Source: Thozetella sp. PMI_491
Lineage: Eukaryota > Ascomycota > Sordariomycetes > Chaetosphaeriales > Chaetosphaeriaceae
Reading direction: 5' to 3'
Assembly (NCBI GenBank): GCA_021432635.1
Contig: MU270016.1
Coordinates: 652,324-716,323 of the forward strand
Length of the DNA: 64,000 nt
Shown: piece by piece, positions 26,758 through 37,559 of the stretch
Numbering within the stretch: position 1 is the first letter of the stretch
Layout of the letters: each line of letters opens with the position of its first letter
The notes under the pieces: model-generated
Database searches by the model: none
What the model saw: only the letters and a program-made list of their open reading frames with translations
What the model was told of the DNA's origin: nothing
Made by a program: the position numbers and the translations under genes

Positions 26758-28108
26758 TTAAGGGCTTATTATTCCAGGAATCTCTACCTTACGGCCCTCC
26801 AGCCAGCCCTTAGATTCAGCTGTTTTATAGAGGTCAAAATGCCAAAGCAGCTTGCCCATAATTAACCGTATATCAGCGTAGGACAGGCACCTCTATGAGT
26901 TCATATATAGATAGTATCATGTTGGATTTCGTGCCTCTGGGAGAAGCGGTGATAGCTTCTAATTATTACTTTTTTATCCACTGGATGAGGTGACGGACAA
27001 GATAGTGGATAAGCGCCTATTGAAGCGTAACAGGTTTAAAACGAGAGTGCGAACTTACTGTCTACCAATACAACTTCTAGGGTCGACTGAAAATGGCTGA
27101 GACGTCTCTAGAATATCTTTCTCGAATCTCTCATCACCAAGGAACCTTTGCGGGTGAAATTCTACACGGTTCATGAAATGCTAGCTTGGGTGTGTGATAG
27201 AATATAAGGATCCAGCGACGGTAATCTTGTACAATGGAGGTAAGATAGTGTCCATTTCTAGGAAATTGAATCACATCTTAGACTCACGTTCTCTGGGACG
27301 TAATGTCTCGCGATGACTTGGCCATGTTTGCGGACTACCCTTGGTAATCCAGATTGGGCGGGCAGGCTAGCTCTCAACATCTCCTTCAAGCACGCATTTG
27401 AAAAGCTTCAGCTTCACTACTTCAAGACAAAAATCTTGTCATCTGATCTGAACGCCGAGCGAATCTCTTTGGTGACTTCATGAGAATATGTTGTTTGTGA
27501 GATCAAGTAACCTTCAAGAAGAGGCCAACAAGGCCAAGGTCATAGAGGTGGTATAAAAGCCAGCGATGACCAGAAAGTTTGCGGTGCTCACTACCTCATT
27601 AAATGATAATTCCTAGTGGATCTTGTTAGAGTTTGTGATATACAATTTTGGTCAGATTGTATTTAACCCATCCCTCTACTTATTGCATTCAGAATGGGCC
27701 GCATAATGCCCTTACTTTCTTCATCATCGCTGCTGATTCTTTCCTGCAGCAACTTCTCCGACCAGTTCAGTGTCTGGAAAAAGGACCCGGAAAAGATCCG
27801 ACCAAACATCGCTAATACTGGTTCCATTCCCAGATAGCATAATGCGATCGAGTAACGAGTCCAGGCTAGGCCTTCCTGCATAGAATGAGGTATTTGAGAG
27901 AGCAGAAACTCTGACCAAGTAGTAGCTCGCTGATGGTATCGCCGACAGTCCAAATAACACATTTGTCAAAATCAACGACTATGGTGTCGACATAGACTAT
28001 TTTCCCCCCCCAATAGATGCGAGTGGTTACGTAACACGTTGAACTATTTTTTAAGCTATGCAATATCTCACTAGAGGTAAGTATTCTGTCTTTCTGAATC
28101 ACAGCCAC
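26758..28108 (-). pseudogene. Cytochrome P450 pseudogene
   Basis: Read on the minus strand, P450 pieces appear in the correct order but in different frames with stops. First comes a mid-region DTISELLLGQSFCSLK (around 27890-27960), then an I-helix relic VIAGFYTTS (about 27570), HEVTKEIRSAFRSDDK, and CVLEEMLRASLPAQSGLPRV (a decayed ExxR region). These are followed by HYVPEN at a plausible donor, FHPQRF, the heme loop PFSVDPRSCIGR near 27070, and after an intron-like gap LSYADIRLIMGKLLWHFDL. A TAG interrupts the segment before FHPQRF. The N-terminal membrane region was not found. Pieces resemble the intact neighbour at 24357-25965, so a decayed tandem relative is likely. Exact limits are approximate. 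Confidence 0.8.
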
Positions 28109-28270
28109 CAGGCACTACGTTTGTAGCTCCGTGCTCTAGTTCAAGTTTACTGGGGTAGCAACCTGCGTAGCCAATGTAAAGGTTTGGGGGTAAGAAGGAA
28201 CTCCATTCAACATCTACTTCTTCCTGGGTGTTGTGGTAAACGCACCGATAATATGGACTTTTGCTTCCCA

Positions 28271-29929
28271 CTAGCTATTCATTACTTTCCACCCGCCAAC
28301 CAGCAAGTTCGTGTACACTCCCAACGGGTCGTATTTAGCACGGATCTCTTTGAGCTTGTTGAGGTTTCTGGCTGGGTAAGAACCGAACACTGGCTGGCCG
28401 GCGCCCGCATCATTGAGATATATATAAGGCACGGCATAGCTATTCTTCGCAAGCCATTGGTTGATCGTTGCTGTTATACTGTCGGCGAAGGCGTGCACTT
28501 GGTCGTCGTCATCCGCGTTTGTCCAAGTCCAGTTCTCAACCACCCAAAAATACGGAGCCTCTACGGGGTCGACACCCTGTGGGTTGCCACCTCTGTGAAT
28601 ACCCTGCTCGATGAATTGCTTTGAGACGGGCTGGAAGGTGACAGAAGCCTGCAATCCGGCTACGGCTCCCAACGTGGAGCTTACCTCGGCGAGGAAAGTG
28701 TCGTGAATAAACTCGATTGCCTCTTTATCAACAACGCAGGACAGCGCACGAAAATCCTGACGAAGTCCGACCGGCTGCAATGGGTCAGTCGTCGTGATAT
28801 AAGTGGCCAAAGGCTGAAGAGTAAATGAATCGGCCACTGGCTCGAGATGTGGCGCCGTGAAGTTCGCAAAGACAGTCGAGTTCTGAACATTGGAATCATA
28901 GAATCTCGCCGCGGCGTACGCCACAATACCGATGGATGGAAAATTGATGATTGTCGGAATGATGGCTGCTTTGGGATCTAGAGCCCCGTATTTGGCGAAA
29001 TTGTACACTGCATCCAGGTACTGCTCGCTTTGAGACTGATAATACTGGGAAATACCTACCCAGACCTCGGGTGAGTTCACAGTTTCGATGTCGAATCTCG
29101 TAACGATGCCGAACGAGTTTGCGCCGCCTTTCAAAGCCCAGAACAAGTCGGAGAAGTGGTTGTCCGCAGTTACTTTCACAAGCAAGCCGCTTGCCAGCAC
29201 CACCTGGGGGCTGTTAGAATCTCATGAAGAATGTTGGCCTCATACTCACCTCATACGCAACAATGTTGTCGGAACCGAAGCCATACTGGCTGGAGTAGAA
29301 CGAAATCCCCCCGCCGAGTAGAAACCCCGCCACACCAACATCTCCTATACGGCCGCCGACTGCAGCGAGACCGAAAGGCTGAAGGTAAGAGTATACATCC
29401 CTCCATCTGTTACCTGAGCCCACGGATACGGTAGAACTATCACCGGATAGGGACAACGTAGTTAGGTTGGAGGTAGAGAGTAGAAACCCCTCTGAGTTAA
29501 TATTATTGTAACCTGGTATTGGCATATGACCTCCGCCGCGTACTGCAAATTTGGAGGAGGTGAGAGCAGCTATCGTCACGGCGGCGGCCACGTCCTGCGC
29601 ACTCTGAGGCACGAAGACACAAGCAGGTCCATCGTAGAGGGTCGCCGACCAGTACTCTGGATTCTTTTAGATCAGAGAGCTCTAGTCGTTAAGTAGCAGC
29701 GATTGAATAACCAACCTGCTCGTGTCTCGTATATGTAGCCCGCACTCTTCGGGAAGAAGGTGTGGTTCGGGTGCAAAGACCTCAGATATGAACAGACGGC
29801 GTTCTCATGGGGCGGGTAAGTGTCTATAGAGCCTTTAAAACCCCGTCGAGCAGTGCTTTGCGCAGCGGGGATAGCCAAGAGGAATGCCAGGGCGAATAGC
29901 ACGAGTTCCATCGTGGTGAGCCTTGCCAA
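28271..29929 (-). CDS. Secreted FAD-linked oxidase (BBE/PCMH type)
   Basis: Three exons (29929-29716, 29656-29250, 29203-28271) with introns of 59 and 46 nt give about 517 aa. A signal peptide (LVLFALAFLLAIPAAQS) is followed by the PCMH-type FAD domain: RGGGHMPIPG carries the His expected to bind FAD covalently, and GRIGDVGVAGFLLGGGISFY is the second flavin segment. In that segment the Cys used by bicovalent berberine-bridge enzymes is replaced by Val, so a single covalent link is predicted. The C-terminal BBE motif region reads YDPLGVYTNLLVGGWKV, where plant enzymes usually have YDPxNxF-like sequence. Such oxidases perform oxidative cyclisations or alcohol oxidation in fungal metabolism. It is near the P450s, but its substrate and any link to the polyketide are unknown. 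Confidence 0.9.
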
Positions 29930-30556
29930 AATGGAGGTGGAGGCGAAGGTTTTTCATCGAGTCTAGGACCGAAATAGCCCCGCCCGATATAGGTTTCTCC
30001 GGTTGAATGGCACCTTCCTAATGTAGCAACACCCATTGCGTCTGCGGTGGTTGGAATGTATGCTGCCGCTGAGCCGAACAGCTTATATTACGAAGCACTC
30101 GGCGAGTTACCAGCTCGACTAGCTGCCCTCCAGAAGAGTTCGTGCTCCAAGTAATTTCGACTCTCAAGCAGATCTGAAATAGCGATAGAGCAACGAGCTT
30201 CTGATGTTTGTAGACAATGAACATCACATAAAAGTCAGCGGCGTAAATATTCCAAAAGTTGTCTCTGATCGGATGGTAATCGGCTGGCGGAGCCTGAAGT
30301 ACAAGAGAGGTTTGATCACACGGCGTAGGGTAATCTACCAATGATGATGGAGTATTGTCTAGGGAGGTTTATCGTGCTAGGTACAACTAAACTAACACTC
30401 CCCTGCCTTCGACACAGAATACCAAAGACTACGTAGTCGAACCAGACAAGGGAACTGCCAGCCAGAGGACGGTTCTACAGGGCGTCAATATCCTGCATCC
30501 ACGACAATCTCGTTCCCGAATACGAGCACCGCTTTTTATACCAATTGCAAGCATTT
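29930..30556. other. Intergenic upstream of the FAD-linked oxidase
   Basis: This holds the oxidase promoter and the 3' flank of the gene at 30557. A 107-codon frame at 30018-30341 (minus) has no recognisable features and is not accepted. Confidence 0.45.
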
Positions 30557-31474
30557 CTAAGACTCTAAGGTAAGGCTAAATTGCCAGCATAGTGCATAAT
30601 CGTCGCTCATGTCGTAAAATGCCCACTTCGCACGGCGGTGGTGCCACAGGTCTTTGTATTTGCTGAATGGCGGTTGATAGAGCTTCCAGCATATCGCCTC
30701 GGCTACTTTTGAAGTAATTTTGGTCCACCGAAGTCCAGATAACCGTAAAATTCTCTGAACCTCGTTGCTCGGGACACAGACTGATAGAGTGACGTTTCTA
30801 ATCGGCCTCAGGCGATCCGCAGCCTCTACCAGAAACAGCCCCCAATCTGCCACTGAGAGGTCGAGCGAGTATCGCAACTTTTTAAGCCGTGGTAGGAGGT
30901 GGAGGCGCTCATCTGAAACCGTTTCGTTCGGCCGCCAGTGCAGGTACATAGTCACTATTGAAATTGATTCCATGGCAGCTCGACCTAGGGGCCAAGAATT
31001 CCGCGTGGGTTCGTAGCTGCCGCACCGAACACTGAAATCATTCTCCCCGTAGAGCACGCTGCTTCCTTCATTGTAGGTGACGAGGCAGCATTCCAAAATG
31101 GCAGGAAACAACCCGTGTCGTTCAAAGGGATACTTGGCGTATTTATACCAGGCGCCTTCCAGCACGAGGCGGCGCGTAAAAGGGCAGAGGGTGTAGCCGA
31201 TGGAGCCGTCGACGCGAAGCAAGAGGCGGTATATAACGAGCCGAATCTCGGGCGGGAAGCGCAAGAACGAAGTTAATCTCGGGTCTTCTGTGCTAAATGC
31301 GGGCGTATTTGCAATGCGCCGGACGGCGTGAGGGGCTGGTGTCCGACGAGGCGGTGTGGGCGCTGGCAGAGCGATGGACATAAGTCCATGTTTGCTGACC
31401 AAAGTTGTCTGCTTCCAAGGGTCGCGTGGGCTGGTGCGGCGGCAGCGAGCATGATCGTTCTCTGACTCGGTCAT
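30557..31474 (-). CDS. 2EXR/DUF7730-like fungal protein
   Basis: A single exon of 305 aa. After a basic, Pro-rich N-terminus comes FLRFPPEIRLVIYRLLL, an F-box-like opening, then ILECCLVTYNEGSSVLYGEN and FSVRCG. This is the pattern of the large ascomycete family annotated as 2EXR or DUF7730, which has many paralogues and no established biochemical role; an F-box-like adaptor function is often guessed. The C-terminal half (LPRLKKLRYSLDLS, NVTLSVCVPS) fits the family. No signal peptide or membrane helix is seen. The in-frame Met at 31383 could be used instead of 31474. Confidence 0.75.
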   Translation of the reverse strand: MTESENDHARCRRTSPRDPWKQTTLVSKHGLMSIALPAPTPPRRTPAPHAVRRIANTPAFSTEDPRLTSFLRFPPEIRLVIYRLLLRVDGSIGYTLCPFTRRLVLEGAWYKYAKYPFERHGLFPAILECCLVTYNEGSSVLYGENDFSVRCGSYEPTRNSWPLGRAAMESISIVTMYLHWRPNETVSDERLHLLPRLKKLRYSLDLSVADWGLFLVEAADRLRPIRNVTLSVCVPSNEVQRILRLSGLRWTKITSKVAEAICWKLYQPPFSKYKDLWHHRRAKWAFYDMSDDYALCWQFSLTLES

Positions 31475-32622
31475 TTTGCAAACAAATCTTGCCTATCCGC
31501 TCAAAGGGCTTCAGAAGTGGTCGCTTTAAAGCCAAGAAACAGCACCCTTTGAGCGACCAAAAGCGACTATAATCATGTCCTGCCTGCGGGAGGAGGCTGA
31601 AAACGGTCGCTGGAGACGGTTTTCTTTTTTTCTTTTTTTTTTTGGCTGATGACTCAGCAGACAACTCCATTTGATTTCTTCCGGTCAAAACAGTGCCTTC
31701 AGTTTCACCGTTATCTCATTAACCATACTATGGAGTGCCCCTAATGCCTCGCAACCAACAGTTCCGTGCGTCTCCCTTAACACAGTAATTTACACGAAGT
31801 TTTAACCGAGCTCTACTTTTCTTACCATAGAATCTATTCAGCTGGAGGGCAATCCTAAGTGGAGGCAGGTTAATAAGCATTACGCCAAGCTGTGCCTCAC
31901 CGCGTTCGGTGGCTTAAGGACCAGTGATTCACCGGTAGGAATTAGCGTTGTACCAGGTTTAGACCCACCCAGGCTCAGCAGCAATAGCGTTACGCCGGGG
32001 TGCGAGCCGGGTGCAGGTCGGCGTTCCGCCAGGCAGCACCACAATTAGCAATCAGGTGTTACACCGGCTACTGTCTACCAGTGCAACTCCAATACCCTAT
32101 GGCACCGCCGGCGGTACAATCCTGCTATTATAGCCACCTCTACGCTGGTGCTTACTTATATTAATTACCTTCCCTTTCGGAACGATGCCAGTAGATCAGA
32201 TTTTTGATTCGAGATCCAAATCTCGGATCTGCAGCAAGAACCAATTATCATTTTAGTTCCAAGAATGCCGCCTATGCTAAAGCGCCTCCTGCCAAATACA
32301 TCATCCTACCAAGCGCTTTTCCCACTGCCAAACGCCTCACTGCAAACATAGCTGCCGCCTCAACTACCAAACACCTCACCCTGCCAGCGCCTTGCCCTGC
32401 CAAACGCCTCGCTGCTAAACCCCTTACTCGGCGGCCCACGATAGCAGCGTCCGGCCATTTTTATCTTTTGCCTCGATGGCGGCGCCCTTGTCGGGGAGCG
32501 TGGCTCGTCAGCTTGGCTCGCCCCCATAATGAAAGTACTCTGGATGGCCGCTCATCGCTGCCCAGCGCTGTCTTATCTGCGCTACTCTCTACCTCTCCCA
32601 TTTGAAGTCCAACTAAGACCTC
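31475..32622. other. Intergenic with low-complexity repeats
   Basis: No supported gene lies in this 1148 bp. A T-rich run at 31621-31645 and an imperfect repeat of AAACGCCTC-like units (about 32320-32430) are visible. The open frame at 32204-32605 is the translation of those units and is low-complexity. Confidence 0.45.
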
Positions 32623-33865
32623 GTGTTTAAGCTGGTCGATATCGTCGACACTTTGACGTTGATGTATGAACGCGGGGATTTCTGCGGCCCTTGTCGTCGG
32701 ATTGTTTCTGCATATGCGAACGCTAACCGCCATCATAATGTTCGATCATTTCTCGAAGCTGCGGCAGGCGGCTGTCTAATATGCGCTCCGTTATTCTCTC
32801 ACTTGCCCACTCACCATTTTGACAAACTCGACGCTTCTGACAAGTTCTCGTGGTTCCAAACATGAGAAGCAGGTGCAGTGCAGCATGGGATGAAACCGAG
32901 GGTTGATATACATTGAAAATACATTTATACGCGGAGGCGGAGGCATCCATCTCCGAGGAAACCTCAACGGCGGAGTGCGTTTCAAGCTTGACATTCGAGC
33001 CTTTGAGTGGTAAGATGGGCCGAGACTCCGAGCAAACCGTTCTCGAAATCACTGCTCACAAGACATGGCAGATCCCGTGATAAGGCAAATTAGAGAGAGC
33101 GGGCCAATAGAATAGCCCCCTGGTATCCGACTCGGTTCCTAGACCTCGGGACTGGTGGTACCGAGGCCGAGTCACTCAAGCTTTGCATTACTGCCATGAA
33201 TGCTCCTGTGGGGCCATACATGACACTGAGCCATTGCTGGGGGAAACGACCACTCGGCTTGCTGTCCGTATCCAACATCGATGTGTTCAAGAACGAGATC
33301 CCCCAAAGCTTTCTGTCGGCTACATTTATCCAAGGTATCGAAGTTACCCGTCGCTTTGTTGTCCGTTATCTTTGGATTGATTCTACTTGGACCGGCGTGG
33401 TTGGTCGAGAATAGGACTCGTTTGCCGTTTGTTGCTCTATCCATCCTCGGCAAAGAGATTCGATTCTACAAGCCGGATGTGCAACCGACAGAACCAATCA
33501 CAGATCTCTACTGTCTGCTTATCGATATATATTCCGACACATTAGATGAAGGCAACTTCAGAATGAGAATTAAACGTGGGTTGGTGCTCCGGCCTGCCGT
33601 TGGTCAGCCACAAGGGCACTATGAGCGATTTGGCTATCTATATATGGTGGCATCTGGCACTGCTGGAGGACGATCAGCTCATTACAACGAGCTATATTTT
33701 ACCCTCGTACGGCCACAATTGACTCCAAAATCGAGCAGTTTCGTTCCCTGCTTGATATCCTCATATGGATCCCCGCACGAAGCTCTTGTCGACGATCCGG
33801 TCCTCCCTGTGATCTACCAGACCTTACGACAAATCCTATATAGTTTAGATATCTTTCCCTCATAG
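32623..33865 (+). pseudogene. HET-domain gene, internally deleted pseudogene
   Basis: Pieces of a heterokaryon-incompatibility protein occur in order. The N-terminal part has FCGPCRRIV and LEAAAGGCLICAPLFSHL (32623-32865). There follows a stretch with several stops, then YPTRFLDLGTGG, APVGPYMTLSHCWG (the HET opening), IPQSFLSATF and VTRRFVVRYLWIDS (to about 33395). In functional HET proteins LWIDSLCIIQD continues with a long conserved region. Here it breaks off into stops and resumes in another frame with RGLVLRPAVG, a typical C-terminal HET motif, at 33570-33600. So there are at least frameshifts or stops plus an internal deletion. HET proteins trigger programmed cell death in allorecognition; this copy cannot make one. 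Limits are approximate. Confidence 0.78.
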
Positions 33866-34539
33866 AGGGATAGATACCTTTTATATACTTGGCTTTTAGT
33901 CCATTTTTAAACCTTTAATAGCTAAGTTAACTTTAGCTTTATTAAAAATGAAGCTATAGCTAGTTATAAAGCATCTAGTATTTAAAGGTAGGAAGAATAC
34001 ATCGCATTAATTTCAATCTACTCACTTATGTAATCCGCTCACTTAAGTGCACTCACTTATAGACTATATTAAGTAAAATAGTATAATTTATAATTTTTCT
34101 AGCTTATACCTATTCTTAAGGAGTAATAGAAAGTAGTGGAAAAGTAATGCATTTACTTATAAAGTGCACTTATAGATTATATAATTCATATTTAGAAGCA
34201 ATATAGATTCCACTAGATAGTAAGAAGGTTAAATCCCTATTTCTAGTTAGTGTCACAGCGCTGGCGGCGATGAACTGGATCTGTAGCTGTGTGTATTAAA
34301 ACGCACAAAATACTAAGCTAAAGAGAGGAAGAAGGTAAACTAATTGCTACAAATCCAGATAGATAGATATAGTGGTGAACTAGGCCACTATATCACGTGT
34401 GTGCAAATGCATGGTTGCAAACAAACTAGTGTGTGTATAACGCGTGATGTAACACGTGGCGATAGCAACGAGTCGAACGCGCAGTGTAACGCAGGGTGAT
34501 GGCCCTGGGCCATCACAGTTACCAAGCAAAGGCAGGTCG
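33866..34539. other. AT-rich gene-free block
   Basis: Strongly AT-rich sequence, with ACTCACTTATxxA-like segments repeated near 34020, 34050 and 34150 and no coding features. It fits RIP-decayed repeat DNA, though no element family can be identified. Confidence 0.55.
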
Positions 34540-35628
34540 CTAGAGTTGTCCGCGTTCTTCCAGCCTTACTATGTCACTCCCGTCCGCTTGCGAAGTCCTT
34601 TGCAAGTCGTCCTTCCCGAGGTCGGCTAACATTGCTTGGTGTTCTTGCGGCGAGATTTCAATCTGTCCTTTGTCTCTGATCTGCGCAAAGACGACTGGAT
34701 GAACAAACCCGTCGCGTTGCTGGATAGCCGTGACCTCATCCATCAGCATCTCGTCATAAGACAGGCGGGGTGAAAGACTAGGTTGTAAGACCTCTTCCAA
34801 GAGGGTCATTTCGCGGGCCAGAACGTCGCGATCTGTGGTCTCATATGAAGAATAAAAGTACAGTATCTGGACCACCGCAGTATCTTGGTGGATTAGAAAG
34901 GCGTCCTTGGTGAGGTGACCGTGTGCAATGCCAAGGCCGTGTAGCTTCTGTAGAACGTCTCTGCAACGATCCAAATCACCAATCTCAGCCGCACGTGCTG
35001 GCACCGACTCCAACACATACCCGATGATACGTTCGCGGTTGTCTGTTAGGTGCGCGAGAAACCTCGGAGCGATAGAGGCGTCTCGGATTAGAGAGTAAAT
35101 ATGGCTCTCCCGAGCAAGGCCGTGGCTGTGTCGGCCCTCGAGATCAAGGCTCCAATATGCGGCCACTTTAGCCTGCCCGAGGCTTGCGGGGCCGGGGAAG
35201 AGAGCTGCGGGGAGATGTCCGCCGAGCTGCAATTCGCCGGCGTAGCGACTGCTCCCCTGATTTTCGTAGTCTTTGCTTTGCTCCTTCGGCCTGGAGAGCT
35301 CGAGCAAGTCGATACTAGCCGAATGCCATGCAGGCGTTATGTTAGGGAAGCGTGCCTTCTCGACATTGTTGATGACAAGCTTTCCGTCAGAGCTAGGGAT
35401 AAGACTAGCGATATCCCAATCTCCTGCGGGGACAGTATTAAATCCTAGGCGGTCGCCATTAACATCAGGCAGGTATGGAATGGGGTTGGGTTTGGGTGCA
35501 GCCAAATATTTAACATATGAGCCGACGCTGATGCGGTAATGGACTGGGCGTGCAGGCGGACCTTGAAGAACTTCGAGGATGTCAAATTGCATCATGACAG
35601 AGGGGGTTGACTCCATAGTGGGCTGCAT
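34540..35628 (-). CDS. Kinase-fold (APH-like) protein, probable pseudokinase
   Basis: A single exon of 362 aa. The second half follows the fungal aminoglycoside-phosphotransferase/kinase-like family: ESHIYSLIRDASIAPRFLAH, RIIGYVLESV, CRDVLQKLHGLGIAHGHLTK. In that family the catalytic loop normally reads HGDxNxxNFL and is followed by a metal-binding DFE/DFG. Here the loop is HGHLTKDAFLI (Asp replaced by His, Asn by Ala), and the metal segment is VVQILYFYSS without the Asp. A catalytic kinase is therefore unlikely. The frame is intact over 1.1 kb, which argues for a retained scaffold-type protein or recent inactivation. The N-terminal 110 residues are unrecognised. It lies in a decayed region beside a HET pseudogene and a transposon. 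Confidence 0.7.
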   Translation of the reverse strand: MQPTMESTPSVMMQFDILEVLQGPPARPVHYRISVGSYVKYLAAPKPNPIPYLPDVNGDRLGFNTVPAGDWDIASLIPSSDGKLVINNVEKARFPNITPAWHSASIDLLELSRPKEQSKDYENQGSSRYAGELQLGGHLPAALFPGPASLGQAKVAAYWSLDLEGRHSHGLARESHIYSLIRDASIAPRFLAHLTDNRERIIGYVLESVPARAAEIGDLDRCRDVLQKLHGLGIAHGHLTKDAFLIHQDTAVVQILYFYSSYETTDRDVLAREMTLLEEVLQPSLSPRLSYDEMLMDEVTAIQQRDGFVHPVVFAQIRDKGQIEISPQEHQAMLADLGKDDLQRTSQADGSDIVRLEERGQL

Positions 35629-36547
35629 CTTGGACTAGGGGCTGCTAAATAAGTCGCGAGGAAGTTAGGGGCTGAAAACTATAAGTATAGAGCTGGTTTT
35701 CTCTTTGATAAAATAGAATGGTAGGATTAAGAGCGAGGAGGGGGAGGAGCATCTCATTTATAGAGAGCTTCACCGCAAAATCAATCATTTTCCAAAAGGC
35801 GAGGATACTGTATGTACTGAAAATACCTATGCAGGTCGCTCAATGCCACATAAAAGGACTGCTGCTTTGCACCCCTAGGAAACTATTCTAAGCCGCGAAT
35901 CCGCGCCGCATACATCGCAGTTTAGACACTATGGGAAGCTATATGTGGGTAAGCTGCAAATCCGCGCAGCATGCATCGCAGCTCAGCCCCACTCCGGGAG
36001 CCTGTATGCAAGCTGCAAATCTGTGCAGTATACATGCATCGCGGTTCAGCCCTACTTACCTGTATATCATATATTTAAGTCTAGGAATATTTATATAAGA
36101 GTTAGACCTTTAACTAAGAAATTTATTCGTCAAATACAGATTTGTAGGAAAAACTCTCTAGGGAGAGATGGTAGCATTAAATGCAAACGTGCTCTTGCTA
36201 AAAGTACACAGGGTCTAAGTGAAAGGCATAGGCGCGTATTAAGAGTCTTCAGTGATCTATACCTTCAAATCACTAGGCCACTAAGTGACGGAGCCTTGAT
36301 TGGTTGGTTCTGCTGTTGCTGGACGCGGGCCGGCTGATGCATGTTCGCAACCCTAAACAACAAAGGCCCAAGCTTAAATCCGGCCGCGCCCCAGGCTCAA
36401 GGCGGTAACCTAAACGTGCCGCCCGTGTTAGGATTCCCGCCGTTGCTCCCTGTTGTGCGGCCGCCTGGCTATTAAAATATTGGTAAATCTCGGCATGTCT
36501 CTAGAAGCTGGAGGTAGTAGTAGTAGAACAGGATAAAAGTTTCGGTA
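35629..36547. other. Intergenic with tandem repeats
   Basis: This holds the promoter side of the kinase-like gene, three 60-bp tandem repeats (listed separately) and AT-rich sequence up to the transposon. The frame at 35945-36337 is carried by the repeats and is not accepted as a gene. Confidence 0.45.
35890..36055 (+). repeat. Three imperfect 60-bp tandem repeats
   Basis: Copies begin at 35890, 35951 and 36010. Each opens AAGCTGCAAATC or a variant and continues with GCGCAGCATGCATCGCAG-like sequence. The spacing is 61 and 59 bp. Confidence 0.8.
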
Positions 36548-36588
36548 ACGTAATCAACCACCTACTTAGACAGACCACCTAATTAGAC
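36548..36588 (+). repeat. Left terminal inverted repeat, 41 bp
   Basis: This begins ACGTAATCAACCACC and is the exact reverse complement of 38713-38753. A TA lies immediately outside. Confidence 0.95.
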
Positions 36589-36656
36589 AGCCCCCACATA
36601 CGCGTTCCACGCGTTCCACCATATCCACCACAAAAACAACCACCCCATACGCTCAG

Positions 36657-36980
36657 ATGGCCGACCAATCGCTGCCAGCCGAAGAGCGGCTGGAGCTGGC
36701 TACTCAAGACTATCGATCAGCTGTTTTTACCAGTATACGGCAAGCTGCAGCTGCATATGGCTTGAACCACGCAACGCTGGCCAACCGGTTGAATGGCCGT
36801 GGATCACGTCGTACGGCCCAGACTGTCAACCGGAAGCTCTTTCTAGCTAAGGAGCTGGCTCTCGAGGAGTGGATCTTAAGTATGGATAAGCGTAGAATAA
36901 CCCCCTCAATACTATATACGCATCAGATGGTCAACTTACTATTGGAACAACGTGGTGGCCAACCAGTTGGCCTCAACTAG
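36657..36980 (+). pseudogene. Transposase N-terminal HTH fragment
   Basis: 107 codons with FTSIRQAAAAYGLNHATLAN, a Psq/CENP-B-like helix-turn-helix, followed by a second DNA-binding helix region (LALEEWILSMDKRRITP). In pogo elements this domain binds the TIRs. The frame ends with TAG where the catalytic domain should continue; the downstream sequence continues recognisably but with stops. Confidence 0.8.
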
Positions 36981-37559
36981 GTCAGGCGATTTATAGCTTG
37001 TTGGCCTAAACTCTAGGCTTATTACTTAAGGCGATATGACTACTAGCGAGCTTTATATGAAGATCCTTCACTTATTATCAACTGGTTTTAACGTATAAGG
37101 ATAGCTATCCTTATATATAGTATTGCCAACGAAGATATTTACAACTTTAACGAGACTAGCTTTTTACTTGGCGTGGCATGTACAGTAAAAGTCCTTATAC
37201 ATTCCGACCGGAAAGGAAGGCCAATAATAGCCTAGCCTGGCAACTATAATTGGGCTATAGTTGTTAAGTGTGTGAACTATACTGGCTAGGCTCTTCCTCC
37301 TAAGATAATCCTTCCTAGGAAGCTCCTCTAGGCTAAGTGATATAAGTATAGTGCACCTAATAAATAGTCTATAGGAGTTAGTAAGAAAGGATGGACTACT
37401 AATGACCACACTTTACAATAGCTACGTAAGGTCTTTAACCCTTATACACAGTATCGTACAACTAGTTAGTATTGGCTTTTAATACTTAATAGCTACGGCA
37501 GTTATATTACACCTATATTTAATCAGTTTTGCCGCAACCACAAGATTATAGCCTTACAG

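Noticed and set aside
32204-32605. 133-codon plus-strand frame
   Set aside because: Low-complexity Ala/Lys/Pro sequence from short degenerate repeats; no domain.
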